From Thiomargarita sp. (GTDB lineage: Bacteria > Pseudomonadota > Gammaproteobacteria > Beggiatoales > Beggiatoaceae): a stretch of 5,179 nt of DNA. The DNA lies in assembly GCA_030618965.1 (NCBI GenBank), contig JAUXCJ010000139.1, positions 1 through 5,179 of the forward strand. The letters run 5' to 3'. Positions 1-4,418 of the stretch are shown piece after piece (positions within the stretch are counted from its first letter, which is position 1; every line of letters starts with the position of its first letter). The translations under genes and the position numbers were made by a program. Below the pieces are notes generated by a model. The model saw only the letters and a program-made list of their open reading frames with translations. It was not told the origin of the DNA and made no database searches.

Positions 1-1101
1 ATGCGTAAAATCGCTGGAGACTATGTACCAGAACCCTTACAAGCGGCTTATGCCAATGTGCATAAACAAAAAAGAGCTTATTTTGTCACCGAATACCTTG
101 AAGGCACAATAGATGGTGAGGCATGGCTGAAAAAATACGGCAAAATGGATTTAAAAACTGGCTGGAAAGTGGCTTTAAACTTAGCTCAAGGTTTGCAAGT
201 AGCGCATGATAAAGGCATTTTCCACTTAGATTTAAAACCAGCCAATATTTTACTAACAGATAACTCCACCGCCTTACCGCTAAAAATTATTGATTTTGGT
301 TTAGCTCAAATTGCACCAACTTTGCAGCAAGAAGCTTTGACACGACAAAATAAATCTGGATTAACCCAATTTGGGCAAGCGGTGATGGGGACTTTGCATT
401 ATGCACCGCCAGAGCAACAAGGTTTTATAGAATATGGCAAGCCCTGTGCGAAAAGCGATGTTTTTGCTTTTGGAGCGACAATGTATCGTTTGTGGACAGG
501 TTTAAGTCCGCAACGTTTTTCAGAAAGGAAATTACCAAATGTTCCAGCATTGCGAGAATTGGTGTTTGATTGTGTTGAGGAAGATCCAGCATTGCGCCCA
601 GAAACAGTGGCAGAGGTGGTAAAGTGTTTGAAAAGTTGTCAAGTTGCAAACAAACTAAAAAAGGTTATTCATTGTCAAATTAATGGAATCAAAGAGGAAG
701 TTGAAATAATATTTGAACCCGTAGTTTTAAAAACCGGGAAAAATCGTGAATGGGTATTTCGGAATACCATCGTAACGTTAGAAGATGGCATAAAAAAACA
801 AGTAATGATTGATTTATATCGACATCTCGTATCTAGTAATTTCATGACATATAATGGAAAAAGAATAAAACAAATTAAAGATGAATTATATTCAGAATTT
901 CCTCACCAAAAGGCATTAAATGATTTTGATTATAAATCCGAAACCTTTAATACTTTAGGAATCATAGTCTATAACTACTTAAAGTATCATAAATCCGCTC
1001 CTATTGAATATCGGATAATCGGTGGAATTTTAGTCTCTCTTTTAGAGAATAAGCATTTTCATAAGGATACGGATAAGCCTCGATTAGCTTCACAGCCATA
1101 A
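1..1101 (+). CDS. Hanks-type serine/threonine protein kinase, catalytic core plus unrecognised C-terminal domain (probably 5' partial)
   Basis: A eukaryote-like protein kinase that would phosphorylate Ser/Thr on partner proteins using ATP; the targets are unknown. Visible elements in order are the hinge (FVTEYLEG, about residues 28-35), the catalytic loop HLDLKPAN (75-82, with D77, K79 and N82), the DFG motif (98-100), an APPEQ version of the APE motif (135-139), SDVFAFG (152-158) and the subdomain XI arginine (R199). The glycine-rich loop, the beta-3 lysine and the helix-C glutamate are absent. The ATG at base 1 is therefore probably an internal Met and the gene starts upstream of the window; otherwise the protein would lack its N-lobe. 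Residues 215-366 form an extension I cannot assign, with no obvious transmembrane segment. The catalytic residues are intact. It stops before a long non-coding repeat block and is not obviously in an operon with the ATPase gene downstream. The kinase call is firm; the role is unknown. Confidence 0.9.
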   Translation: MRKIAGDYVPEPLQAAYANVHKQKRAYFVTEYLEGTIDGEAWLKKYGKMDLKTGWKVALNLAQGLQVAHDKGIFHLDLKPANILLTDNSTALPLKIIDFGLAQIAPTLQQEALTRQNKSGLTQFGQAVMGTLHYAPPEQQGFIEYGKPCAKSDVFAFGATMYRLWTGLSPQRFSERKLPNVPALRELVFDCVEEDPALRPETVAEVVKCLKSCQVANKLKKVIHCQINGIKEEVEIIFEPVVLKTGKNREWVFRNTIVTLEDGIKKQVMIDLYRHLVSSNFMTYNGKRIKQIKDELYSEFPHQKALNDFDYKSETFNTLGIIVYNYLKYHKSAPIEYRIIGGILVSLLENKHFHKDTDKPRLASQP

Positions 1102-1175
1102 CATTATCTTAGATGATTTACATATAGGTATTCGCTCTTGATTGCGTTCAGCTTTTGGTTGGCGGTTGTTTGTTT

Positions 1176-1217
1176 AATTGGTATTGTTGTAGTTTTTTTG
1201 TCTGAATCAGGATTTTT
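1176..1217 (+). repeat. Leader direct repeat, copy 1
   Basis: It starts AATTGGTATTGTTGTAG and runs into TTGTCTGAATCAGGATTTT. It recurs at 1521-1560 with only a few substitutions, an offset of 345 bp. The TTGTCTGAATC part (1198-1208) is the reverse complement of GATTCAGACAA closing the unit near 1510-1520, so it looks like one end of an element. Confidence 0.75.
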
Positions 1218-1224
1218 AGGATAG

Positions 1225-1359
1225 AACTACAGGGATGAGTTATAAAAAGGGATAAGGCAACCCAAAGCTAAAGCTTTGGACTCCAATTACTTGTTAATAT
1301 TTAACTTACTCTAAAAATTCTTGGTTTTTTATCCGCTTTTATAACTCATCCCTGTAGTT
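1225..1359. repeat. Palindrome A: 31-bp inverted repeat with 73-bp spacer
   Basis: The left arm 1225-1255 begins AACTACAGGGATGAGTTATA and the right arm 1329-1359 ends in its complement; the arms differ at 2 of 31 positions. The 73-base spacer contains a second perfect hairpin, CCAAAGCT (1262-1269) with AGCTTTGG (1272-1279). The outer AACTACA and the inner GGATAAGGCAA are shared with palindromes B and C, so A is a diverged member of the same family carrying a longer centre. Confidence 0.85.
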
Positions 1360-1367
1360 AAAAGAAA

Positions 1368-1454
1368 AACTACACGGATTGCTTTTAAAAATGGATAAGG
1401 CAAAACTTAAATAGAACTGGGCTTTATCCTTTTTTAAAAGTAATCTGTGTAGTT
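1368..1454. repeat. Palindrome B: 87-bp imperfect hairpin element
   Basis: The arms begin AACTACACGGATTGC and end GTAATCTGTGTAGTT and pair over about 33 bases around a loop of about 20 bases. Most arm differences are G-to-A in the aligned strands, which would pair as G-U in RNA. It is nearly identical to palindrome C and lies only 8 bp from palindrome A. Confidence 0.85.
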
Positions 1455-1520
1455 ATTTTTAATCCTGAAAATCCTTTAATTACTTCGTTACTTCGTTTCT
1501 GAAAATCCTGATTCAGACAA
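1455..1520 (+). repeat. AATCCTGAA-type tail repeat, copy 1
   Basis: It reads as degenerate units of about 9-10 bases (AATCCTGAA, AATCCTTTA), then TTACTTCG repeated, then CTGAAAATCCTGATTCAGAC. It is repeated almost exactly at 1665-1734 after palindrome C, and a shorter relative occurs at 3333-3408 at the break point of rloB. The terminal GATTCAGACAA is the inverse of TTGTCTGAATC at 1198. Confidence 0.75.
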
Positions 1521-1560
1521 AATTGGTATTGTTATAGTTTTCTTGTCGGAATCAGGATTT
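1521..1560 (+). repeat. Leader direct repeat, copy 2
   Basis: This is the second copy of the sequence at 1176-1217, reading AATTGGTATTGTTATAG and then TTGTCGGAATCAGGATTTT. It follows directly on the GATTCAGACAA end of the first composite unit, so the two units are head-to-tail. Confidence 0.75.
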
Positions 1561-1577
1561 TCAAGACAAAAACCAAT

Positions 1578-1664
1578 AACTACACGGATTACTTTTAAGA
1601 ATGGATAAGGCAAAACTTAAATAGAACTGGGTTTTATCCTTTTTTAAAAGTAATCTGTGTAGTT
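1578..1664. repeat. Palindrome C: 87-bp imperfect hairpin element, near-copy of B
   Basis: It has the same AACTACACGGATTAC...GTAGTT architecture and the same loop (CTTAAATAGAACTGG) as palindrome B, offset by 210 bp. Its pairing extends outward beyond B's: CAATAACTAC on the left (from 1574) against GTAGTTATTG on the right (to 1668), and with one mismatch to about 1568 and 1674. Confidence 0.85.
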
Positions 1665-1734
1665 ATTGATTTTTAATCCTGAAAATCCTTTAATTACTTC
1701 GTTACTTCGTTTCTGAAAATTATGATTCAGACAA
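1665..1734 (+). repeat. AATCCTGAA-type tail repeat, copy 2
   Basis: This is the near-identical copy of 1455-1520, with a three-base insertion at its start and TATGATTCAGACAA in place of CCTGATTCAGACAA at its end. It closes the second composite unit about 50 bp before the ATPase start codon. Confidence 0.75.
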
Positions 1735-1786
1735 AAGTTGTATTTTTATTTATGCAGCATCGTCTAAATTTATTAAGCGAATAATT

Positions 1787-3103
1787 ATGTTAATAAGATT
1801 CACCGTAGAAAACTTTTTATCCTTTAATCAAAGGATAGACTTTAATCTGATTGCCTCTGAGGAGGCGAATTTAAATCATCATGTTATCAAAGGCAAGTCT
1901 GAAAATGACATTGCTTTATTGAGAACATCTATTATTTATGGTGCGAATGCTTCTGGAAAATATAATCTTATCAAAGCTATGGCTTTTGCGAGACATTTTA
2001 TTGTTAATGGTGTACCGAAAAATGAAAATATAGAAGTCCACCCCTTTAAATTGGATAAAAGGCAGCAGCCATCAAGATTTGAATTTGAATTTCGCTATCA
2101 AAGCAAGCAATACGCTTATGGTTTTGTGATAGACAAAAAACAAGTGAATGAAGAATGGCTTTTTGAAATAGGGCATCATCTTGAAATTCCTATTTTTGAA
2201 AGGGATGACAAGGGTATTAGTTTTAATTTTGCTTATGAAATTTTATCAAATCTAGCCAAACAAGAACTGCTATATGAAGCCAATCATACCCGAAAAAATT
2301 TGTTGTTTCTTACTAATTGTAAAGAGCGAGAAATCGAACCATTTGAAATGATTTATAAATGGTTTGATGAGGTTTTGAATATTCTTCTTCCTACTTCTAA
2401 GCCAGTAAACATAGCTATTCAATCACATATAGATTTTAAAATGTTTTTTAGTCACATATTAAAATCGTTTGATTTAGGCATAAAACAAATTGATTTTCAA
2501 GCGATTAATTTTGAAAACACAACCGAAATATCTGAGACAATAAAAGCAACAGTCAGGAAAAATTTTCCTTATGGGGAAAATAAAGCCTATTTTGTACCCT
2601 CGTCAGAATTTTTTGTGATTGAAGAAGATAGTGTTGGAGAATTAAAAGCCTCAAAACTCATTACCATAAGAAACGATGAGGATAATGATTCAGTAACTTT
2701 TGAAAAACAAGAAGAATCTGAAGGTACCCAAAGGCTTATAGATTTTATTCCGATGCTAATAGGATTGTCTCAGGGCAAAGTTTTTGTTGTTGATGAAATT
2801 GAAAGTAGCTTACACGCTTTACTTATTAAAAAGCTATTTGATTTTATGTTAAATAGTCAAATATTTGTCAATATGGAAAGCCAATTAATTGCTACAACGC
2901 ACGAAATTTTCCTGTTAGATACAAAATTATTCAGAAAAGATGAAATATGGTTTCTCAAAAAACGTCACAATAGAGAATCTCACCTTTATTCATTAACTTA
3001 TGCGGCTGTTGATAATTTAGATATTATGATAGGATATATTAATGGTATGTTTTGTGCAATACCTTTTATTAGCAACATAAAAGAATTAGGATGGGAGACA
3101 TAA
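1787..3103 (+). CDS. RloA-like AAA/ABC-type ATPase (AAA_15/AAA_21), Walker A Ser replaced by Tyr
   Basis: This ATP-binding protein of 438 residues belongs to the family that accompanies RloB in R-M-linked and abortive-infection (AbiL-like) loci. Family features visible: an SMC/RecF-like N-terminus (IRFTVENFLSF, residues 3-13), Walker A GANASGKY (52-59), an ABC-type signature SEGTQRL (311-317), Walker B FVVDE (333-337) followed by the D-loop-like SSLH, and a switch histidine in ATTHE (H372). The C-terminus GYINGMFCAIPFI (416-428) resembles the conserved GY-x-GRYGAIP tail. Length is normal and there are no internal stops. The oddity is Y59, where the family has Ser/Thr to hold Mg-ATP; the TAT codon (1961-1963) is one base from TCT. 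This probably impairs ATP hydrolysis. No strong ribosome site precedes the ATG. The truncated rloB begins 3 bp after the stop, so the pair was once a two-gene operon. The family is confident; current activity is doubtful. Confidence 0.85.
   Translation: MLIRFTVENFLSFNQRIDFNLIASEEANLNHHVIKGKSENDIALLRTSIIYGANASGKYNLIKAMAFARHFIVNGVPKNENIEVHPFKLDKRQQPSRFEFEFRYQSKQYAYGFVIDKKQVNEEWLFEIGHHLEIPIFERDDKGISFNFAYEILSNLAKQELLYEANHTRKNLLFLTNCKEREIEPFEMIYKWFDEVLNILLPTSKPVNIAIQSHIDFKMFFSHILKSFDLGIKQIDFQAINFENTTEISETIKATVRKNFPYGENKAYFVPSSEFFVIEEDSVGELKASKLITIRNDEDNDSVTFEKQEESEGTQRLIDFIPMLIGLSQGKVFVVDEIESSLHALLIKKLFDFMLNSQIFVNMESQLIATTHEIFLLDTKLFRKDEIWFLKKRHNRESHLYSLTYAAVDNLDIMIGYINGMFCAIPFISNIKELGWET
3093..3097 (+). 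promoter_or_regulatory. Ribosome binding site for rloB
   Basis: GGGAG lies inside the last codons of the ATPase gene, 9 bases before the GTG at 3107. It supports GTG as the rloB start and translational linkage of the two genes. Confidence 0.65.
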
Positions 3104-3106
3104 AGA

Positions 3107-3304
3107 GTGCCTAGAGAAACGCCAAAAAACCATTATCGTAGAACCTCTGATTTTATCAATACGAAACTCTATGTCATTGCCACAGAAGGTTATCATACGG
3201 AGTACCAATACTTTACGGCTTTGAAAAAACAATATAGCGAGAAATTTGACGAAAGAAACTTACATGTAGAAATCTTACGCCGCCCGGCAGATTTATATGA
3301 TTGA
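3107..3304 (+). pseudogene. Truncated RloB-like protein (N-terminal 65 residues only)
   Basis: RloB proteins are partners of RloA-type ATPases and are thought to be effector nucleases with a TOPRIM-like fold; full-length members run to roughly 200 residues or more. This remnant retains the basic N-terminus (RRTSDF), the first core strand and acidic turn YVIATEGYHTEYQYF (residues 22-36, with the conserved Glu of the EG-x-x-TE motif), and the second strand HVEILRRP (53-60). It then hits TGA at 3302-3304. The downstream strands and acidic residues of the fold are missing, and the following DNA is repeat sequence rather than a frameshifted remainder. Start GTG at 3107 is chosen from the GGGAG site and the 3-bp gap after the ATPase stop. 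The call as an RloB fragment is good; a functional product is unlikely. Confidence 0.75.
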
Positions 3305-3332
3305 TTTGAGTTTTTTGATTTTTTAATCAGAA

Positions 3333-3408
3333 TTAATCACATAAATCACAGTTCAGACATTTTTTAATCCTGTAAATCCTTTAATTCTGTAAATGCTGAT
3401 TCAGACAA
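3333..3408 (+). repeat. Degenerate AATCCTG/GATTCAGAC repeats at the rloB break point
   Basis: There are two tandem pieces. One is ATTAATCACATAAATCACAG then TTCAGAC (to about 3357). The other starts TTTTTAATCCTGTAAATCC and ends GCTGATTCAGACAAAA (to about 3410). The second matches the tails at 1455-1520 and 1665-1734 without the TTACTTCG block. It sits about 30 bp past the premature stop of rloB, which points to insertion or recombination at this repeat. Confidence 0.7.
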
Positions 3409-3423
3409 AAATGACTTTCATAT

Positions 3424-3547
3424 AAACTTTTTCAGTTGAGAGGAACTATGGAACAATTACTCAATATTCACTTTGCAGAAAAAAACTTTACCCTTAAGTC
3501 AGTTGTTGTAGTATTGATTATAAATCACAACAACTGAAAATAAGTTT
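3424..3547. repeat. 124-bp segment bounded by imperfect inverted repeats
   Basis: The left end AAACTTTTTCAGTTG (3424-3438) matches the reverse complement of the right end CAACTGAAAATAAGTTT (3531-3547) apart from a two-base gap. A second, inner 11-bp perfect inverted repeat, TCAGTTGTTGT (3499-3509) with ACAACAACTGA (3527-3537), lies at its right side. The recognisable XisI homology starts at base 3548, immediately outside the right end, so this may be a small inserted element. Confidence 0.55.
3448..3537 (+). other. 29-codon ORF of unknown nature within the inverted-repeat segment
   Basis: ATG at 3448 is preceded by GAGAGG with a 4-base gap and opens a 29-residue frame (MEQLLNIHFAEKNF, then a Val-rich stretch) ending at TGA 3535-3537. 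I do not recognise the peptide. It may be the 5' end of a gene that was cut off at the inverted repeat, since the last codons lie in the hairpin. It overlaps the start of the XisI-like frame in another frame. Coding status is uncertain. Confidence 0.25.
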
Positions 3548-3703
3548 GACAAATATGGACATCTGATTTCATCAAATCAGGATATTGAAACCCAAATCAT
3601 CGTTGATGAAAAACATGATCATTATCAACTCGTCCATGTTGGTTGGCGCAACAATAAACGCACTTACATGCATTTTTTTCATCCTCTAAGTAATAGAATC
3701 TAA
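3524..3703 (+). pseudogene. XisI-family fragment (fdxN element excision controlling factor-like)
   Basis: An open frame without its own start codon encodes KYGHLISSNQ then DIETQIIVDEKHDHYQLVHV then GW (about bases 3551-3643). This matches the conserved centre of XisI proteins (pattern IETQ-x-IFD-x-x-x-DHYQ-x-x-HVGW). XisI and XisH were described as controlling fdxN-element excision in Anabaena and occur widely in cyanobacteria and Beggiatoa-like bacteria. Full proteins are about 110 residues. Here the N-terminal part is gone, homology starting right after an inverted repeat at 3547. The C-terminal half is lost after NNKRTY, with TAA at 3701. No XisH gene is visible. I place the start of the open frame at 3524 (after an in-frame TAA at 3521), but homology is only clear from about 3548. 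Confidence 0.65.
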
Positions 3704-3741
3704 AAAAGCAGTTTTCATTTAATTTATCAAATGAATAAATA

Positions 3742-3820
3742 ATAATAATATCAAAAAAGTATTTGCTTTTTTAAAATAATCGTAATAGACTTTCTGACAA
3801 AATTACTTTGATATTATTAT
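3742..3820. repeat. 79-bp palindrome with 14-bp perfect outer arms
   Basis: ATAATAATATCAAA (3742-3755) is the exact reverse complement of TTTGATATTATTAT (3807-3820). Pairing continues inward through GTA/TAC if three extra A residues are bulged. The centre holds a second hairpin, AAAAAAG (3753-3759) with CTTTTTT (3766-3772). It could be another small mobile repeat or a bidirectional terminator-like structure. The arms are very A+T-rich, which lowers confidence. Confidence 0.5.
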
Positions 3821-3911
3821 AAAACTATTTAATAGTGATGTAATGATACCAGTAGTTTTTTTTAGCTCAATTTTTGTGAAAGAAAAATGATTGAAGGCGG
3901 GTCTTATTATG

Positions 3912-3932
3912 AAAGCTAGTTTTTATAGCTTT
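3912..3932. promoter_or_regulatory. Short perfect hairpin before the bufA promoter region
   Basis: AAAGCTA (3912-3918) pairs exactly with TAGCTTT (3926-3932) across a 7-base loop. It immediately precedes, and overlaps by two bases, the candidate -35 box. It could be an operator dyad. There is no U-run typical of a terminator. Confidence 0.3.
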
Positions 3933-3957
3933 GATTAAGACTGTTAATTATTATCAT
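3931..3957 (+). promoter_or_regulatory. Tentative sigma-70-type promoter for bufAB
   Basis: TTGATT (3931-3936) and TATCAT (3952-3957) resemble -35 and -10 boxes but are only 15 bases apart, shorter than ideal. Their position would give a transcript starting about 35-40 bases before the bufA start. In A+T-rich DNA this is weak evidence. Some bufferin operons are under ECF sigma factors, and I saw no convincing ECF motif. Confidence 0.3.
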
Positions 3958-3961
3958 TTAC
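3943..3961 (-). promoter_or_regulatory. Candidate Fur box overlapping the bufA promoter
   Basis: Read on the minus strand the 19 bases are GTAAATGATAATAATTAAC, matching the classical Fur box GATAATGATAATCATTATC at 15 of 19 positions, including the unbroken central AATGATAAT. It overlaps the tentative -10 box, where an iron-loaded Fur repressor would block transcription. Iron control would make sense for an operon whose DUF692 enzyme uses iron. The local A+T bias makes a chance match possible. Confidence 0.4.
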
Positions 3962-3991
3962 TTTTACTTGTTACTTTTGAATATTAAATTT

Positions 3992-3995
3992 GGAG
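3992..3995 (+). promoter_or_regulatory. Ribosome binding site of bufA
   Basis: GGAG lies 9 bases before ATG 4005 and only 3 bases before ATG 3999. The spacing favours 4005 as the start, and it rules out the upstream in-frame TTG at 3990, which overlaps the site. Confidence 0.6.
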
Positions 3996-4004
3996 ATTAT
4001 GAAA

Positions 4005-4385
4005 ATGTTTAATAAAGCCCTAAAAACCCCATTGATTCTTGCTGCCAGTGCCGTTTTGACGATTGGTTTAAGTGCAACTTCAGTAGCTAATGCTGCTGAT
4101 AATCCTTTCAGTATGACAGCTTTGTCAAGTGGCTATATGATGTTAGCATCTGCTGATGGTAAATGCGGCGGTGAGAAAACTGGAGAAGCTAAGTGCGGCG
4201 GTGAGAAAACTGGAGAAGCTAAGTGCGGCGGTGATAAAGGTGGAGAAGCTAAATGCGGCGCTGATAAAAAAGGTGACGGTAAATGCGGCGCTGATAAAAA
4301 AGGTGACGGTAAATGCGGCGCTGATAAAAAAGGTGATAAAAGCGAAGGTAAATGCGGCGAAGGTAAATGCGGCGGCAATGAGTAA
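4005..4385 (+). CDS. bufA2: Bufferin precursor, BufA2/HvfA type: secreted Cys-rich RiPP with eight KCG motifs
   Basis: A 126-residue precursor peptide. Residues 1-30 are a Sec-type signal peptide (lysines at 4 and 7, hydrophobic core PLILAASAVLTIGLSA, probable cleavage after VANA). It is followed by NPFSMTALSSGYMMLA (33-48), a segment typical of this family. The rest is a Lys/Gly/Asp/Glu-rich core with eight cysteines (54, 64, 74, 84, 94, 104, 117, 122), each in a KCG motif; the last two are true EGKCG. In characterised bufferins/HvfA, such cysteines are converted by the DUF692 enzyme and its partner into heterocycles (thiooxazole or oxazolone/thioamide) that bind metal in the periplasm. Six motifs sit in a 30-bp tandem repeat, so peptide length is likely variable between strains. 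The start at 4005 is chosen on ribosome-site spacing; ATG 3999 would add two residues. The modifying enzyme follows 33 bp downstream in the same operon. Modification and metal identity are inferred from the family. Confidence 0.85.
   Translation: MFNKALKTPLILAASAVLTIGLSATSVANAADNPFSMTALSSGYMMLASADGKCGGEKTGEAKCGGEKTGEAKCGGDKGGEAKCGADKKGDGKCGADKKGDGKCGADKKGDKSEGKCGEGKCGGNE
4161..4340 (+). repeat. 30-bp tandem repeat, six copies, inside bufA
   Basis: Six in-phase 30-bp units begin AAATGCGGCG or AAGTGCGGCG and encode ten residues each. Units 1-2 encode KCGGEKTGEA, unit 3 KCGGDKGGEA, units 4-5 KCGADKKGDG, and unit 6 KCGADKKGDK. Copies 1 and 2 differ at one base and copies 4 and 5 are identical, indicating recent duplications within two sub-families. 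Two further KCG motifs follow on shorter spacing (4350-4376). Because the period is a multiple of three, other frames also stay open here and are not genes. Confidence 0.95.
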
Positions 4386-4418
4386 TCAAAGTTCATTGAC
4401 TTAAAAGAAATCTACGCT

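Larger units (their letters stand above)
1102..1786. repeat. Gene-free intergenic block filled with nested palindromic and direct repeats
   Basis: This 685-bp spacer lies between the kinase gene and the ATPase gene, and I see no credible gene in it. About 1102-1175 is unremarkable A+T-rich sequence. From 1176 to 1734 it is almost entirely repeat: a leader sequence present twice, three long imperfect palindromes, and a tail of degenerate AATCCTGAA-type units present twice. The two composite units run 1176-1520 and 1521-1734. The short remainder (1735-1786) leads into the ATPase start and shows no clear promoter to me. Small non-autonomous mobile elements (MITE/REPIN-like) are the likeliest reading. 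Confidence 0.8.
3704..3989. other. A+T-rich gene-free spacer upstream of the bufferin operon
   Basis: No credible gene is seen in these 286 bases. They contain a long imperfect palindrome (3742-3820), a short perfect hairpin (3912-3932) and the probable control region of bufA (3931-3961), each listed separately. The sequence is strongly A+T-biased, so weak motif matches here should be treated with caution. Confidence 0.7.

Noticed and set aside
425..649. 74-codon open frame on the minus strand inside the kinase gene
   Set aside because: It is the antisense shadow of the kinase C-lobe (APPEQ to subdomain XI). It has no ribosome site and no recognisable protein features.
1225..1664. Possible CRISPR array from the regularly recurring palindromic units
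   Set aside because: There are only three units, of unequal length and with non-unique intervening sequence; the copies are transposon-like, not repeat-spacer.
3753..3772. Rho-independent terminator (AAAAAAG/CTTTTTT hairpin)
   Set aside because: The stem has a single G-C pair and would be too weak. No active gene clearly ends just upstream.
3910..3939. Nine-codon ORF (MKASFYSFD) upstream of bufA, possible leader peptide
   Set aside because: It has no ribosome site and no runs of regulatory codons, and it lies largely within a short hairpin, so it is probably chance.
3958..3987. Alternative promoter TTTACT ... TATTAA nearer to bufA
   Set aside because: Transcription would begin at about the ribosome site itself, leaving no usable leader.
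3990..3992. TTG as an alternative start of bufA, adding five residues
   Set aside because: The TTG overlaps the GGAG ribosome site that serves the ATG codons downstream, and no other site precedes it.
4161..4340. Possible CRISPR array because of regular 30-bp repeats
   Set aside because: The repeats are contiguous with no spacers and lie in frame inside a coding sequence.
4133..4396. 87-codon minus-strand frame, His/Leu/Pro/Ser-rich and repetitive
   Set aside because: It is the antisense of the 30-bp tandem repeats in bufA; a period divisible by three keeps all frames open.
4156..4404. 82-codon plus-strand frame overlapping bufA, repetitive AAVRKLEKLS-like protein
   Set aside because: It is a shifted reading of the same tandem repeats. 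The bufA frame has the signal peptide, ribosome site and family motifs.
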